A DNA stretch of 64,000 bases from Rhodococcoides trifolii (lineage in GTDB: Bacteria; Actinomycetota; Actinomycetes; Mycobacteriales; Mycobacteriaceae), in assembly GCF_014635345.1 (NCBI RefSeq), contig NZ_BMCU01000003.1, forward strand, positions 744,001 through 808,000. Reading direction: 5' to 3'. Of this stretch, positions 9,445 to 17,088 are shown piece by piece. The translations under genes and the position numbers were made by a program. Each line of letters opens with the position of its first letter. Position 1 is the stretch's first letter. The notes under the pieces are model-generated. The model saw only the letters and a program-made list of their open reading frames with translations. It was not told where the DNA came from and made no database searches.

Positions 9445-10179
9445 TCACAGGTCTTGCACGTCGACGTTGCCGATGCGCGCGGTCACGAATGAACGATTCG
9501 GGACGGACTGCCATCCCGGACGGAAATCGAGTGGTTCGGATGCGACCATCACGCACTCGTCGTCGGAATACACCGACAGCGAATGGTAGACGGCCGTGGC
9601 GTACAGAGCCTCCCCGTCCCCGAGGAGGAAGTTCAGGCGCGAGTTCGGGGCGGCAGAGTCGACGGCGGTGGCCACCGTACGTAGCGCACGCCCTGGACCA
9701 TGTTCGCGCAGCGCCACTTTGAGCAGAGCCCACACCGAGGCCGAATCGGTGGGCGCTTCGAGCGTCATCAGGTCTTCGGTTGGAATCTGCGCGGCGAGGG
9801 CCGCCATCGACGTCGGCCACTCGGCCACGACCCCGTTGTGGCTGAACGCGAACCGGCCGTCGACGAACGGCGCGTTGGCCGTCCTGACGATCGGCATTCC
9901 GACCGTCGCCGACCGGACCGCACCGAGCACGCACGTCGACGTCACCTGCGTCAACACGTCGGTGACCGCAGGGTCGGTCCACATCGGCATCGCGTTGCGA
10001 TACGACACCATGGAGCCGTCCGGCGCCGACCACGCCGCTCCGAACCCGTCGGCGTTGACGGTGCCGCCTCGCCGCATGTCGGTCGGTGCGTAGGACTGAG
10101 TGAGCAACGAATGTGGCTGCCCCGTCAGAACTTCGGCAACCGAGCGCGGCGGACCGACGTATCCGAGATGTCTGCACAT
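9445..10179 (-). CDS. egtC: Gamma-glutamyl-hercynylcysteine sulfoxide hydrolase (class II amidotransferase)
   Basis: Removes the glutamyl group from gamma-glutamyl-hercynylcysteine sulfoxide. The 244-residue protein begins MCRHLGYVG, so Cys2 becomes the N-terminal nucleophile after removal of Met. NADGFGAAW, FSHNGVV and the LNFLLGDGEALYATA block are typical of class II glutamine amidotransferases. The frame is open much further upstream over egtB, but only this start exposes the catalytic Cys. It starts 2 nt after the egtB stop. Confidence 0.95.
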   Translation of the reverse strand: MCRHLGYVGPPRSVAEVLTGQPHSLLTQSYAPTDMRRGGTVNADGFGAAWSAPDGSMVSYRNAMPMWTDPAVTDVLTQVTSTCVLGAVRSATVGMPIVRTANAPFVDGRFAFSHNGVVAEWPTSMAALAAQIPTEDLMTLEAPTDSASVWALLKVALREHGPGRALRTVATAVDSAAPNSRLNFLLGDGEALYATAVYHSLSVYSDDECVMVASEPLDFRPGWQSVPNRSFVTARIGNVDVQDL

Positions 10180-10181
10180 TC

Positions 10182-11513
10182 CTATCGGCCGACGTCGCGA
10201 GCGCACCGGAAGCCGGCGAAGATCTGCCGCCGGATCGGGTGGTCCCAGTTCCGGAACGTCGCCCGTACGGCGAAGGGATCGGTGCCGAACGACCCGCCAC
10301 GCAGAATTTTGTAGTCGCCACCGAAGAAGACCTGCGAGTACTCGGCATACGGGAACACCCGAAAACCGGGATACGGGACGAAGTCGGACGAGGTCCACTC
10401 CCACACGTCGCCCATCAACTGTTCGACGCCTAGCGCTGACGCACCCTCCGGATAGGCACCGACATCGGCGGGTTCGAGATGGCGTTGGCCGAGGTTCGCC
10501 TCCCGCTCGGACGCGTCGGATTCGCCCCACGGGTTGCGGCGGGATTTCTGTGCGCTCGGGTCGAACCGGGCGGCCTTCTCCCATTCCGCTTCCGTCGGAA
10601 GCCGTTTGCCGGCCCAGCGGGCGTAGGCGTCGGCCTCGAAATACGAGACGTGTACGACGGGTTGCGCGGGCCGTACCTGCTTCATCACACCGAACACCCG
10701 ACGCCACCACGTGCCGTCCGAATCCTGCTCCCAGAACTGCGGCGCGGTCACGTCGGCGTCGACACGATGCGCCCAGCCGCGCTCGGACCACACGTCTTCG
10801 CGGTCGTATCCGCCGTCGGCGATGAAACGGATGTACTCGGCGTTGGTGACGGGGAGCGCATCGATCGCAAAAGTCGGCACGTCGACCACGTGGGCGGGAC
10901 GCTCGTTGTCGAGCGCCCACGGATCGCTGGACGTACCCATCTCGAAGGGACCGCCCGCAACGACGACTTCGAGATCGCGCCCCGGCGGCACGGTGGCCTC
11001 CGGTGCGTTCGGCAGGTCGAGAACAGCTGCCCCCGTACGCAATTGATGCGTGGCGAGCATGGTCTCGTCGTGCTGCTGCTCGTGCTGCGCCACCATTGCG
11101 AAGGCGAAACCGTCACGTTCGAGTGGACGACCGGTCAGGGGGCTCGCCTCGAGCGCATCCCATACCTTCTCCCGCACGGTGTGGACGTAGTCTCGCGCCT
11201 CTCCCGCGTTCAGCAACGGCAGGCTCGGCCTCGACGACCGCGAATGCTTGAACGCGTCGTAGAGCTCGTCGATGTCGCCCCGCACGGGCTGTCGCTTCCC
11301 GATGTCGCGGACCAGCCACATCTCTTCCTGGTTGCCGATGTGCGCCAGATCCCACACCAGGGGGCTCATCAGCGTGGAGTGCTGCGCAACCAGATCGGCC
11401 TCGTCGACGCAGTCGGTGAGACCCAGAGTCCGTGCGCGGCTTCGGGTCAGCGCGGTCTCGAGCTCACCGCGCAGCGCGGCGACGTCGGGTCGGGTGAAGT
11501 TCTGCACACTCAT
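10182..11513 (-). CDS. egtB: Hercynine oxygenase (iron-dependent sulfoxide synthase)
   Basis: Joins hercynine to gamma-glutamylcysteine using O2 and non-haem iron. The 443-residue protein has an N-terminal DinB-like domain with the expected three-His iron site: H58 in WDLAHIGNQEE, and H144 and H148 in AQHEQQHDET. A C-terminal formylglycine-generating-enzyme-like domain follows (GPFEMGTSS, WAGKRLPTEAEWEKAAR, ILRGGSF, FAGFRCARD). The ATG at 11513 overlaps the egtA stop (ATGA), so translation is coupled. Confidence 0.96.
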   Translation of the reverse strand: MSVQNFTRPDVAALRGELETALTRSRARTLGLTDCVDEADLVAQHSTLMSPLVWDLAHIGNQEEMWLVRDIGKRQPVRGDIDELYDAFKHSRSSRPSLPLLNAGEARDYVHTVREKVWDALEASPLTGRPLERDGFAFAMVAQHEQQHDETMLATHQLRTGAAVLDLPNAPEATVPPGRDLEVVVAGGPFEMGTSSDPWALDNERPAHVVDVPTFAIDALPVTNAEYIRFIADGGYDREDVWSERGWAHRVDADVTAPQFWEQDSDGTWWRRVFGVMKQVRPAQPVVHVSYFEADAYARWAGKRLPTEAEWEKAARFDPSAQKSRRNPWGESDASEREANLGQRHLEPADVGAYPEGASALGVEQLMGDVWEWTSSDFVPYPGFRVFPYAEYSQVFFGGDYKILRGGSFGTDPFAVRATFRNWDHPIRRQIFAGFRCARDVGR

Positions 11514-12733
11514 GCTCGTTCCTCTCGCGAATGCGCCGCGGGCATCGCTCCCGACCGGCAGCGTCGTGCTGCGTCGGCGACCTCGGTACGTACTCGTGGC
11601 TCGGCTGTGGTGTCGGCCACCAGGGTGAGAAGGTCCACCGCGGCGTCTCGAAGGTCGTTGTCGGTCAATCCGTCTCGCGCCGCGTCGTCCCACCGATGCG
11701 CCGTACGGGCGATCAGCGCCGTCGCTTCCTCGGTGATCGACGGAGTTCGCAGCAGCGAGTCGACCACCTGAACGGGGACGGACCACTCCCCGTCGGGCTG
11801 ACCGTCGAGGTACCGCACCTCGAAGTGCCCACTGGCGCGAACGAGCGGGAACAACGTGGTGAGGTGATAGTCCAGGTCTCGCTCGTCGGGGCGTCGACCC
11901 ATCTCGTCGTCGAGGTGGCCGTCGATCCAGTCGCCGAAGGTGGCGTCACCCGGTGGCGACCACAGGGTTTCGCCGCGACGGACGCACAACAACGGTACGT
12001 CCAGCGCCCAGTGGGCGTAGTCGGCGATGGGATCGACGCCGAGTGGCACCCGAGTCCTGGTGCGGTCCAGCTCGATCCAGGTCCGCATGCGTTGCGACGC
12101 CCATCCGCCGGCCGGCACGCCGTACAGGTCCGGGGAACACGCGAACGCCGCCACCAGCGCCGGACCGACCGCGTGCAGCAGAGTCCAGCGCCGTCGGATG
12201 TCGTCGGCGTCGGCTCCAGCATCGACGCTGACCTGCACGGCTGCGGTGTTGCACATCATGAGTTTTCCGAAGGGGCCGAATCGCTCGAAACGAGTTTCCA
12301 TCGCGCAGTACCGCGGGAGGGTCAGCAGCCGTTCCGGTGGGCGGTGCGCATCCGCGGCGCCACCCCCCAGTGCGATGCCGGCATGCTCGAGCATGGACCG
12401 CAAACGGACCTCGTCGGACGCGAGTGCGTCGCAGACCTCGGAAGCGGACGAATAGGGCAGAGAAGACAATTCGATCTGCCCGCCTGGCTCGACGGAGACG
12501 ATGCTTCCGGAGGGCAAGGGCAGAAAATCGGAGGTGGGATCTATGGATCGTGGGGCGTACCGACCCAAGGCGCTGGCCAGGGAATCCAGACTGGGTCGGC
12601 TGCCGTCGGGACATCGGGTGAACCATTCGAGTTCGGCCCCGACGAGACGAGGTGGGCCGACTTTGAAGCAGACCCGCGACATGTACGCCTCCGCCGCGGG
12701 GCGCGAGCTGAGCTCGCCGGTGGTGTTGGTCAT
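11510..12733 (-). CDS. egtA: Glutamate-cysteine ligase for ergothioneine synthesis
   Basis: Makes gamma-glutamylcysteine, the thiol donor used by EgtB. The 407-residue protein has the glutamate-cysteine ligase (GCS2) features VGAELEWF, SVEPGGQIELSS and MMCNTAAVQVSVD. The chosen ATG has GGAG about 5 nt upstream; an earlier in-frame start at 12811 would add 26 unconserved residues and leave little promoter space. TATTCT upstream on this strand is a candidate -10. First gene of egtABCD, divergent from egtE. Confidence 0.94.
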   Translation of the reverse strand: MTNTTGELSSRPAAEAYMSRVCFKVGPPRLVGAELEWFTRCPDGSRPSLDSLASALGRYAPRSIDPTSDFLPLPSGSIVSVEPGGQIELSSLPYSSASEVCDALASDEVRLRSMLEHAGIALGGGAADAHRPPERLLTLPRYCAMETRFERFGPFGKLMMCNTAAVQVSVDAGADADDIRRRWTLLHAVGPALVAAFACSPDLYGVPAGGWASQRMRTWIELDRTRTRVPLGVDPIADYAHWALDVPLLCVRRGETLWSPPGDATFGDWIDGHLDDEMGRRPDERDLDYHLTTLFPLVRASGHFEVRYLDGQPDGEWSVPVQVVDSLLRTPSITEEATALIARTAHRWDDAARDGLTDNDLRDAAVDLLTLVADTTAEPRVRTEVADAARRCRSGAMPAAHSREERA

Positions 12734-12846
12734 GAGTGCTCCGTTCTTCAGCAAGGGCGTTACCCCGTCTTGCACCAGAATAATCTCGAGTGAAGCACAA
12801 CGCACCGACACATTCGTCAGCCGGCACTCGAGTACTGTCGGTCTCG
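12734..12846. promoter_or_regulatory. Divergent egtA/egtE promoter region with an 8-bp dyad
   Basis: This 113-bp gap serves both egtA and egtE. CTCGAGTG (12785-12792) and CACTCGAG (12825-12832) are perfect inverted repeats with starts 40 bp apart, about four helical turns. TACTGT (12833-12838) is positioned for a leaderless egtE transcript. The dyad is a candidate operator; no regulator is assigned. Confidence 0.45.
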
Positions 12847-14022
12847 ATGATCGACTTCACGAGAGCTCGCGCCGACACCCCTGGCGCTGCGGCCCGCGCG
12901 TTTCTCGACAGCGCCGGTTCGTCCCTGCCTCCCACCGTCGTGACCGACACGATGATCGCTCATCTGCGCCGTGAGGCGGAGATAGGCGGTTATCGCGCCG
13001 CGCTTGAGCGTCAATACGAACTGGCCGACGTTCGGGCCGCCGTCGCCGAACTGATCGGTGCGGCGCCGTCGGACATTGCCCTGTCGGACAGTGCGACTCG
13101 CTCGTGGTCGGACTTCTTCTTCGCCGTCCCGCTTGCGCCGGGTGATCGCATTCTGATCTCCCGCGTGGAGTACGCGAGCAACGCCATCGAGGCGTTGCAA
13201 CGGGCGGAAGCCACCGGCGCCTCAGTCGAAATCGTGCCGAGCGACGAACTCGGCCGTATCGACCTCGGTCGATTCGAGGCCATGCTCGACGACCGCGTGA
13301 AGATCGTCTCCGTCGTTCACGCACCTACCAACGGAGGCCTGGTCAACCCGGTTCGTGACGTCACCGAACTCGCCCACCGCCACGGCGCCTTGGTACTGCT
13401 GGACGCATGCCAGTCGGTTGGGCAGCTTCGGATCGACGTGTCCGAACTCGGCGTCGACGGATTGTCCGCGACGGGCCGCAAGTGGCTGCGTGGGCCCCGT
13501 GGTACCGGTTTCCTCTACGTCGCACCGAACGCGATCGATCGGCTCGTTCCGCAGGTTCAGGACCTGCGGAGCGCCCAGTGGACGGGCGCCGGCACCTACC
13601 GCTCCGCCGGCGACGCAACGCGTTTCGAGCTGTGGGAGCACGACGTCGCCGCACGGCTCGGACTCGGCGCTGCGGTGCGCTACCTGCTCGGCCTCGGAAT
13701 CGACGACGTGCAGACGGCGGTGTCCGAACGAGCGGAGTATCTACGCGCCGGTCTCGGCGAGATCGCGGGCGTGACAGTTCGTGATCTCGGCGATCGTCGC
13801 AGCGGCATCGTCACGTTCACCGTCGACGGCTACGAACCCACCGAGGTGCGCGATGTCCTCGCCGCGGACGAGATCACCGTGACCGTCAGCTTCGCGGGAT
13901 CGACCCGACTGGACATGGAGGCACGCGGACTCGCGGCCGTCGTGCGTGCGTCACCGCACTACTTTGTCTCGTTCGACGATCTGGATCGCGCGATCGGTGC
14001 CGTTCGGCGCCTGGTTACTTGA
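12847..14022 (+). CDS. egtE: PLP-dependent class V aminotransferase-fold protein, probable ergothioneine C-S lyase
   Basis: EgtE cleaves hercynylcysteine sulfoxide to ergothioneine. The 391-residue protein is a class V PLP enzyme: the cofactor Lys is K212 in SATGRKWLRGPRGTGFLY, and LLDACQSVGQ carries Asp186. Length matches mycobacterial EgtE (about 390). Placement beside egtA supports the role, but it is divergent here rather than last in the operon. Other class V enzymes cannot be excluded from sequence alone. No ribosome-binding site is seen; TACTGT ends 8 nt before the ATG. Its 3' end overlaps the convergent EamA gene by 72 bp. Confidence 0.8.
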   Translation: MIDFTRARADTPGAAARAFLDSAGSSLPPTVVTDTMIAHLRREAEIGGYRAALERQYELADVRAAVAELIGAAPSDIALSDSATRSWSDFFFAVPLAPGDRILISRVEYASNAIEALQRAEATGASVEIVPSDELGRIDLGRFEAMLDDRVKIVSVVHAPTNGGLVNPVRDVTELAHRHGALVLLDACQSVGQLRIDVSELGVDGLSATGRKWLRGPRGTGFLYVAPNAIDRLVPQVQDLRSAQWTGAGTYRSAGDATRFELWEHDVAARLGLGAAVRYLLGLGIDDVQTAVSERAEYLRAGLGEIAGVTVRDLGDRRSGIVTFTVDGYEPTEVRDVLAADEITVTVSFAGSTRLDMEARGLAAVVRASPHYFVSFDDLDRAIGAVRRLVT

Positions 14023-14877
14023 TCGGAGAAGGACCATCGAGACCCCTGCTGCGCACACTGCCAGCCCGACGAACCCACCGATCGTGAGGTCGTTGCCGAA
14101 CATCAGCCATGCCCACAGCAGTGTCGTGGGCGGCGTGAGGTACAGCAGGACACTGGCTTTGGTCGCACCGGTACGTCGCACCACGATCAGATAGAGCCCC
14201 AGACCGCCGAACGTCGACAGGAAGACGGTCCACATCACGGCGAGCCAGAAACCGCCGGTCATGGGCGGCAGGGGATCACCGGCGCCGATTCCCCAGATCG
14301 AGAAGAACACGGCGCCCGTCGCACACTGGATCAGCAGCGACAGCGCGAGGGGTTCGGTCGGTTTCATTCGCCGTTCGGCCACCGTCCCCGCCGAGAGCGA
14401 CAGCATCCCGGCCACCGGGAGGAGGTACATCCACCACGGTGCATTGCCGCCGCCGACGTCGCCGACCACCACGACGGCGACTCCGACTATGCCGATTGCC
14501 AATCCGATGCGCTGACGGACGCCGGTGTACTCACCGAGCAGCGGTCCGGCCACCGCGGCCACGACGAGCGGTTGCAGAGCTGCGATCAGAGCGGCGATAC
14601 CGGACGACACCCCGCCGGCAATTCCACTGAAGACGAACCCGAGGTAGACGCACTGCATCGCCAGACCCAGTCCGACGTGGCGCAGCACCCCGGCACGCGA
14701 GGTACGCATTCGCCGCCACAGAACGAACGGTGCGAGAAGCGCGATCGCGACGACGTAGCGCCATTGCAGCAGGGTGTGCGCCGGGGCGTACCGGGTTCCG
14801 AGTTCGGCGCCGATGAAGCCGGAGCTCCACAGAATCACCATGGCGACGGCAAGCATGGAGTCGGATCGAGTTCTCAT
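13951..14877 (-). CDS. EamA/DMT-family transporter
   Basis: A 308-residue membrane protein with about ten hydrophobic segments in two EamA repeats (MVILWSSGFIGAELGTRYAP in the first, SLLIQCATGAVFFSIWGIG in the second). The family exports amino acids and other small metabolites; the substrate here is unknown. The open frame extends upstream through the TetR gene, but the ATG at 14877 gives the normal N-terminus. It is divergent from a TetR regulator with a perfect palindrome between them, so it is very likely that regulator's target. The 3' end lies inside the egtE 3' end. Confidence 0.9.
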   Translation of the reverse strand: MRTRSDSMLAVAMVILWSSGFIGAELGTRYAPAHTLLQWRYVVAIALLAPFVLWRRMRTSRAGVLRHVGLGLAMQCVYLGFVFSGIAGGVSSGIAALIAALQPLVVAAVAGPLLGEYTGVRQRIGLAIGIVGVAVVVVGDVGGGNAPWWMYLLPVAGMLSLSAGTVAERRMKPTEPLALSLLIQCATGAVFFSIWGIGAGDPLPPMTGGFWLAVMWTVFLSTFGGLGLYLIVVRRTGATKASVLLYLTPPTTLLWAWLMFGNDLTIGGFVGLAVCAAGVSMVLLRSSNQAPNGTDRAIQIVERDKVVR

Positions 14878-14892
14878 ACCGGCCAGGTAACC

Positions 14893-14906
14893 ATACAGGT
14901 CTGTAT
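14893..14906. promoter_or_regulatory. Perfect palindrome, probable TetR operator
   Basis: ATACAG-GT-CTGTAT lies between the divergent EamA transporter (start 14877) and TetR regulator (start 14938). It is 16 bp upstream of the transporter start and overlaps its likely promoter. Binding by the adjacent TetR protein is inferred from position and symmetry. Confidence 0.7.
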
Positions 14907-14937
14907 ACTTGCAGTATCCCCATCGAAGGAGCCAGCC

Positions 14938-15525
14938 GTGCGCACTGCACCGGACCCGACCACCCAGCTCACACCCGCCGGTGAGCGCATCATCGCCGTC
15001 GCGAGCGATCTGTTCTATGCGCGAGGCATCCGAGCGGTGGGCGTCGACCTCATCGCCGACGAGGCCGGAACCACCAAGAAGACCTTGTACGACCGCTTCG
15101 GATCGAAGGACGGCCTTGTCGTCTTCTACCTCGAACGGCGGTACCTGCGGTGGCGCGACTTCGTACTCGACCACCTCGACCGAGTCGCTCCGACGTCCGG
15201 TCCCGATCGAGTTCTCGCGGTGTTCGACGCGCTCGAGGAATGGATGCGGGACAACGACCGTGGCTGTGGATTCGTCAACGCCTTCGCCGAGATCGGCGGC
15301 ACCGACCACCCCGGCCTTGGCGTCATCCGCAAGGAGAAGAACTGGGGCCGCGACCTGATGGTGCGATTGGCGCACGAGGCCGACCTCCACGACGCCGACA
15401 CGCTCGGTCGCCGACTGTCTCTGGTGCACGAGGGCGCGATCATCTCCAGCACCGCCGGTGGTTTCGCCGACGGCATGGCGGTGGCCAAGAACCTGGCCGC
15501 CGACCTGATTAGGGCTGCGGCCTGA
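14938..15525 (+). CDS. TetR/AcrR-family transcriptional regulator
   Basis: A 195-residue regulator. The N-terminal helix-turn-helix covers AGERIIAVASDLFYARGIRAVGVD, then IADEAGTTKKTLYDRFGSKDGL; the rest is a ligand-binding domain. The GTG at 14938 follows GAAGGAG at good spacing. It probably represses itself and the divergent EamA exporter through the palindrome at 14893-14906. Ligand unknown. Confidence 0.92.
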   Translation: MRTAPDPTTQLTPAGERIIAVASDLFYARGIRAVGVDLIADEAGTTKKTLYDRFGSKDGLVVFYLERRYLRWRDFVLDHLDRVAPTSGPDRVLAVFDALEEWMRDNDRGCGFVNAFAEIGGTDHPGLGVIRKEKNWGRDLMVRLAHEADLHDADTLGRRLSLVHEGAIISSTAGGFADGMAVAKNLAADLIRAAA

Positions 15526-15560
15526 AGGTCCGGTAAAGTTCTCCAGGTTGTCTCGGCGAG

Positions 15561-15580
15561 GGTGAAGCTCGCGCTTCACC
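15561..15580 (+). promoter_or_regulatory. Hairpin in the rplY upstream region
   Basis: GGTGAAG (15561-15567) pairs with CTTCACC (15574-15580) around CTCGCG. It lies about 110 nt upstream of rplY, after a TAAAGT hexamer (15534-15539) that could be a -10. A long structured leader before a ribosomal-protein gene suggests control at the RNA level, but I match it to no known leader family. Confidence 0.4.
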
Positions 15581-15691
15581 GTGATCGACGCAGGCTCGAC
15601 CGTCCCTTCGGCCGTCCTCGTCCGTGTCCACGCCAGACGAGAAGTACTTGGACCAGTAGTACCAGCCGAAGCGATTCATAGGAGTTCCACC

Positions 15692-16351
15692 ATGGCCAAC
15701 GCCCTCAACGCCACCACCCGTACCGAGTTCGGCAAGGGTGCCGCTCGCCGCACCCGCCGCGACGGCCAGGTTCCCGCCGTTCTCTACGGTCACGCAACCG
15801 ACCCGAAGCACCTCGCCCTGCCTGCCCGCGAGTTCGCTGCGGTCCTGCGCGCCGACGGCACCAACGCCGTCCTCGAACTGAGCGTCGACGGGGAGAAGCA
15901 CCTCGCGCTCACCAAGTCGGTCGTGGTTCACCCCATCCGTAACTACATCGAGCACGCCGACCTCCTCGTCATCCGCAAGGGCGAGAAGGTCACCGTCGAG
16001 ATCAACATCGTCGTGACCGGGGAAGCAGCTCCCGGCGCGCTCGTCACCACCGACGCCAACGTCGTCGAGATCGAGGTCGACGCCACCGAGATCCCCGAGC
16101 AGTTCGAGGTTTCCGTCGAAGAGGCCGAGATCGGCACACAGTTCCTCGCGAGCTCGCTCGACCTCCCGAGCGGTGCGACGTTGATCTCCGATCCCGAGAC
16201 CCTGCTGGTCAACGTCGTCGAGGCGCCCAGCGAGGCAGCTCTCGAAGCCGAAGGTGCCGGCGATCTCGCGTCGAACATCGCTGCCGAGGAAGAAGAAGCA
16301 GTCGAGGACAGCTCCGCAGCCGACGAGGCCGCAGAAGCCGACGAGAACTGA
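15692..16351 (+). CDS. rplY: 50S ribosomal protein L25, Ctc form
   Basis: Binds 5S rRNA. The 219-residue product is the long two-domain Ctc form: the N-terminal L25 domain ([25 protein letters not shown]) followed by the TL5-like beta domain and an acidic tail ([20 protein letters not shown]). The ATG at 15692 has GGAG upstream; the frame is open to 15581 but that part is leader. It precedes pth with a strong hairpin between, as in mycobacteria (Rv1015c-Rv1014c). Confidence 0.96.
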   Translation: MANALNATTRTEFGKGAARRTRRDGQVPAVLYGHATDPKHLALPAREFAAVLRADGTNAVLELSVDGEKHLALTKSVVVHPIRNYIEHADLLVIRKGEKVTVEINIVVTGEAAPGALVTTDANVVEIEVDATEIPEQFEVSVEEAEIGTQFLASSLDLPSGATLISDPETLLVNVVEAPSEAALEAEGAGDLASNIAAEEEEAVEDSSAADEAAEADEN

Positions 16352-16369
16352 CCTTCGTTCGCTTTTCTG

Positions 16370-16405
16370 CAGCGGCGCATCCTCTTTCGGGAGGGTGCGC
16401 CGCTG
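16370..16405 (+). terminator. Strong hairpin between rplY and pth
   Basis: CAGCGGCGCATCCTC pairs with the GAGGGTGCGCCGCTG arm across a short TTTCG loop, about 14 of 15 pairs. No U-tract follows. It may end the rplY message or modulate read-through into pth, whose ribosome-binding site starts 10 nt later. Confidence 0.65.
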
Positions 16406-16424
16406 TCGTATGTCAGGAGATTTC

Positions 16425-16997
16425 GTGGACACCGCACTGATCGTCGGGCTAGGCAACCCCGGATCGCAGTACGAGCGCACCCGGCACAACGTCGGTTTCG
16501 TTGTCGCAGAAACGATTGCGGCCCGAGTCGGCGGCAAGTTCAGCGCGCACAAACGCAGCAATTCCGACGTGGTTCAGGCCCGGCTCGGAGACCGGCCCGT
16601 CGTCATCGCCAAGCCGCGGTCGTACATGAACGAATCCGGCGGTCCCGTAGCCGGATTGGTGCGGTTCTTCTCCGTGAAACCGGTGAACATGATCGTGGTG
16701 CACGACGAGCTGGACGTCGACTTCGGGCTCGTCAGGCTCAAGCTCGGCGGCGGTGAAGGTGGGCACAACGGCCTCCGTTCGATCTCGAAGTCGTTGGCTA
16801 CCAAGGACTACCTGCGGGTGCGCGTGGGCGTCGGCCGCCCGCCGGGACGCATGGACGCGGCGTCGTATGTCCTCAAACCCTTTGCGGCAGCCGAACGTAC
16901 CGAACTGGGCATCGTGGTGGAGGAAGCGGCCGATGCGGTGGAGCTACTGCTGAAGCTCGGGCTCGAGGAAGCGCAGAACAGGGTGCACCGGCCGTAG
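16425..16997 (+). CDS. pth: Peptidyl-tRNA hydrolase
   Basis: Recycles peptidyl-tRNA released from stalled ribosomes. The 190-residue length is standard. [18 protein letters not shown] carries the catalytic His, [13 protein letters not shown] and HDELDVDFG are the substrate-binding blocks, and [13 protein letters not shown] is conserved. GTG at 16425 has AGGAG 5 nt upstream; ATG at 16410 is in frame but poorly spaced. Convergent with the pks16-type gene, with a large palindrome between. Confidence 0.96.
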   Translation: MDTALIVGLGNPGSQYERTRHNVGFVVAETIAARVGGKFSAHKRSNSDVVQARLGDRPVVIAKPRSYMNESGGPVAGLVRFFSVKPVNMIVVHDELDVDFGLVRLKLGGGEGGHNGLRSISKSLATKDYLRVRVGVGRPPGRMDAASYVLKPFAAAERTELGIVVEEAADAVELLLKLGLEEAQNRVHRP

Positions 16998-17001
16998 GGC
17001 G

Positions 17002-17088
17002 GTTGTCGCCGCTGCGACTCAGGGGCACCCTGATACCGATAGATCGACTGAATGTGCCCCTGAGTCCGAGAAAAGCAGCTACGACAAC
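17002..17088. repeat. Large interrupted palindrome between pth and the acyl-CoA synthetase gene
   Basis: The inner arms GACTCAGGGGCAC (17016-17028) and GTGCCCCTGAGTC (17054-17066) are perfect. The outer arms GTTGTCGCCGCTGC (17002-17015) and GCAGCTACGACAAC (17075-17088) match at 12 of 14. The right side has 8 extra nt between arms. It overlaps the last codons of the minus-strand gene. It could act as a bidirectional terminator, or be a mobile palindromic intergenic element. Confidence 0.75.
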
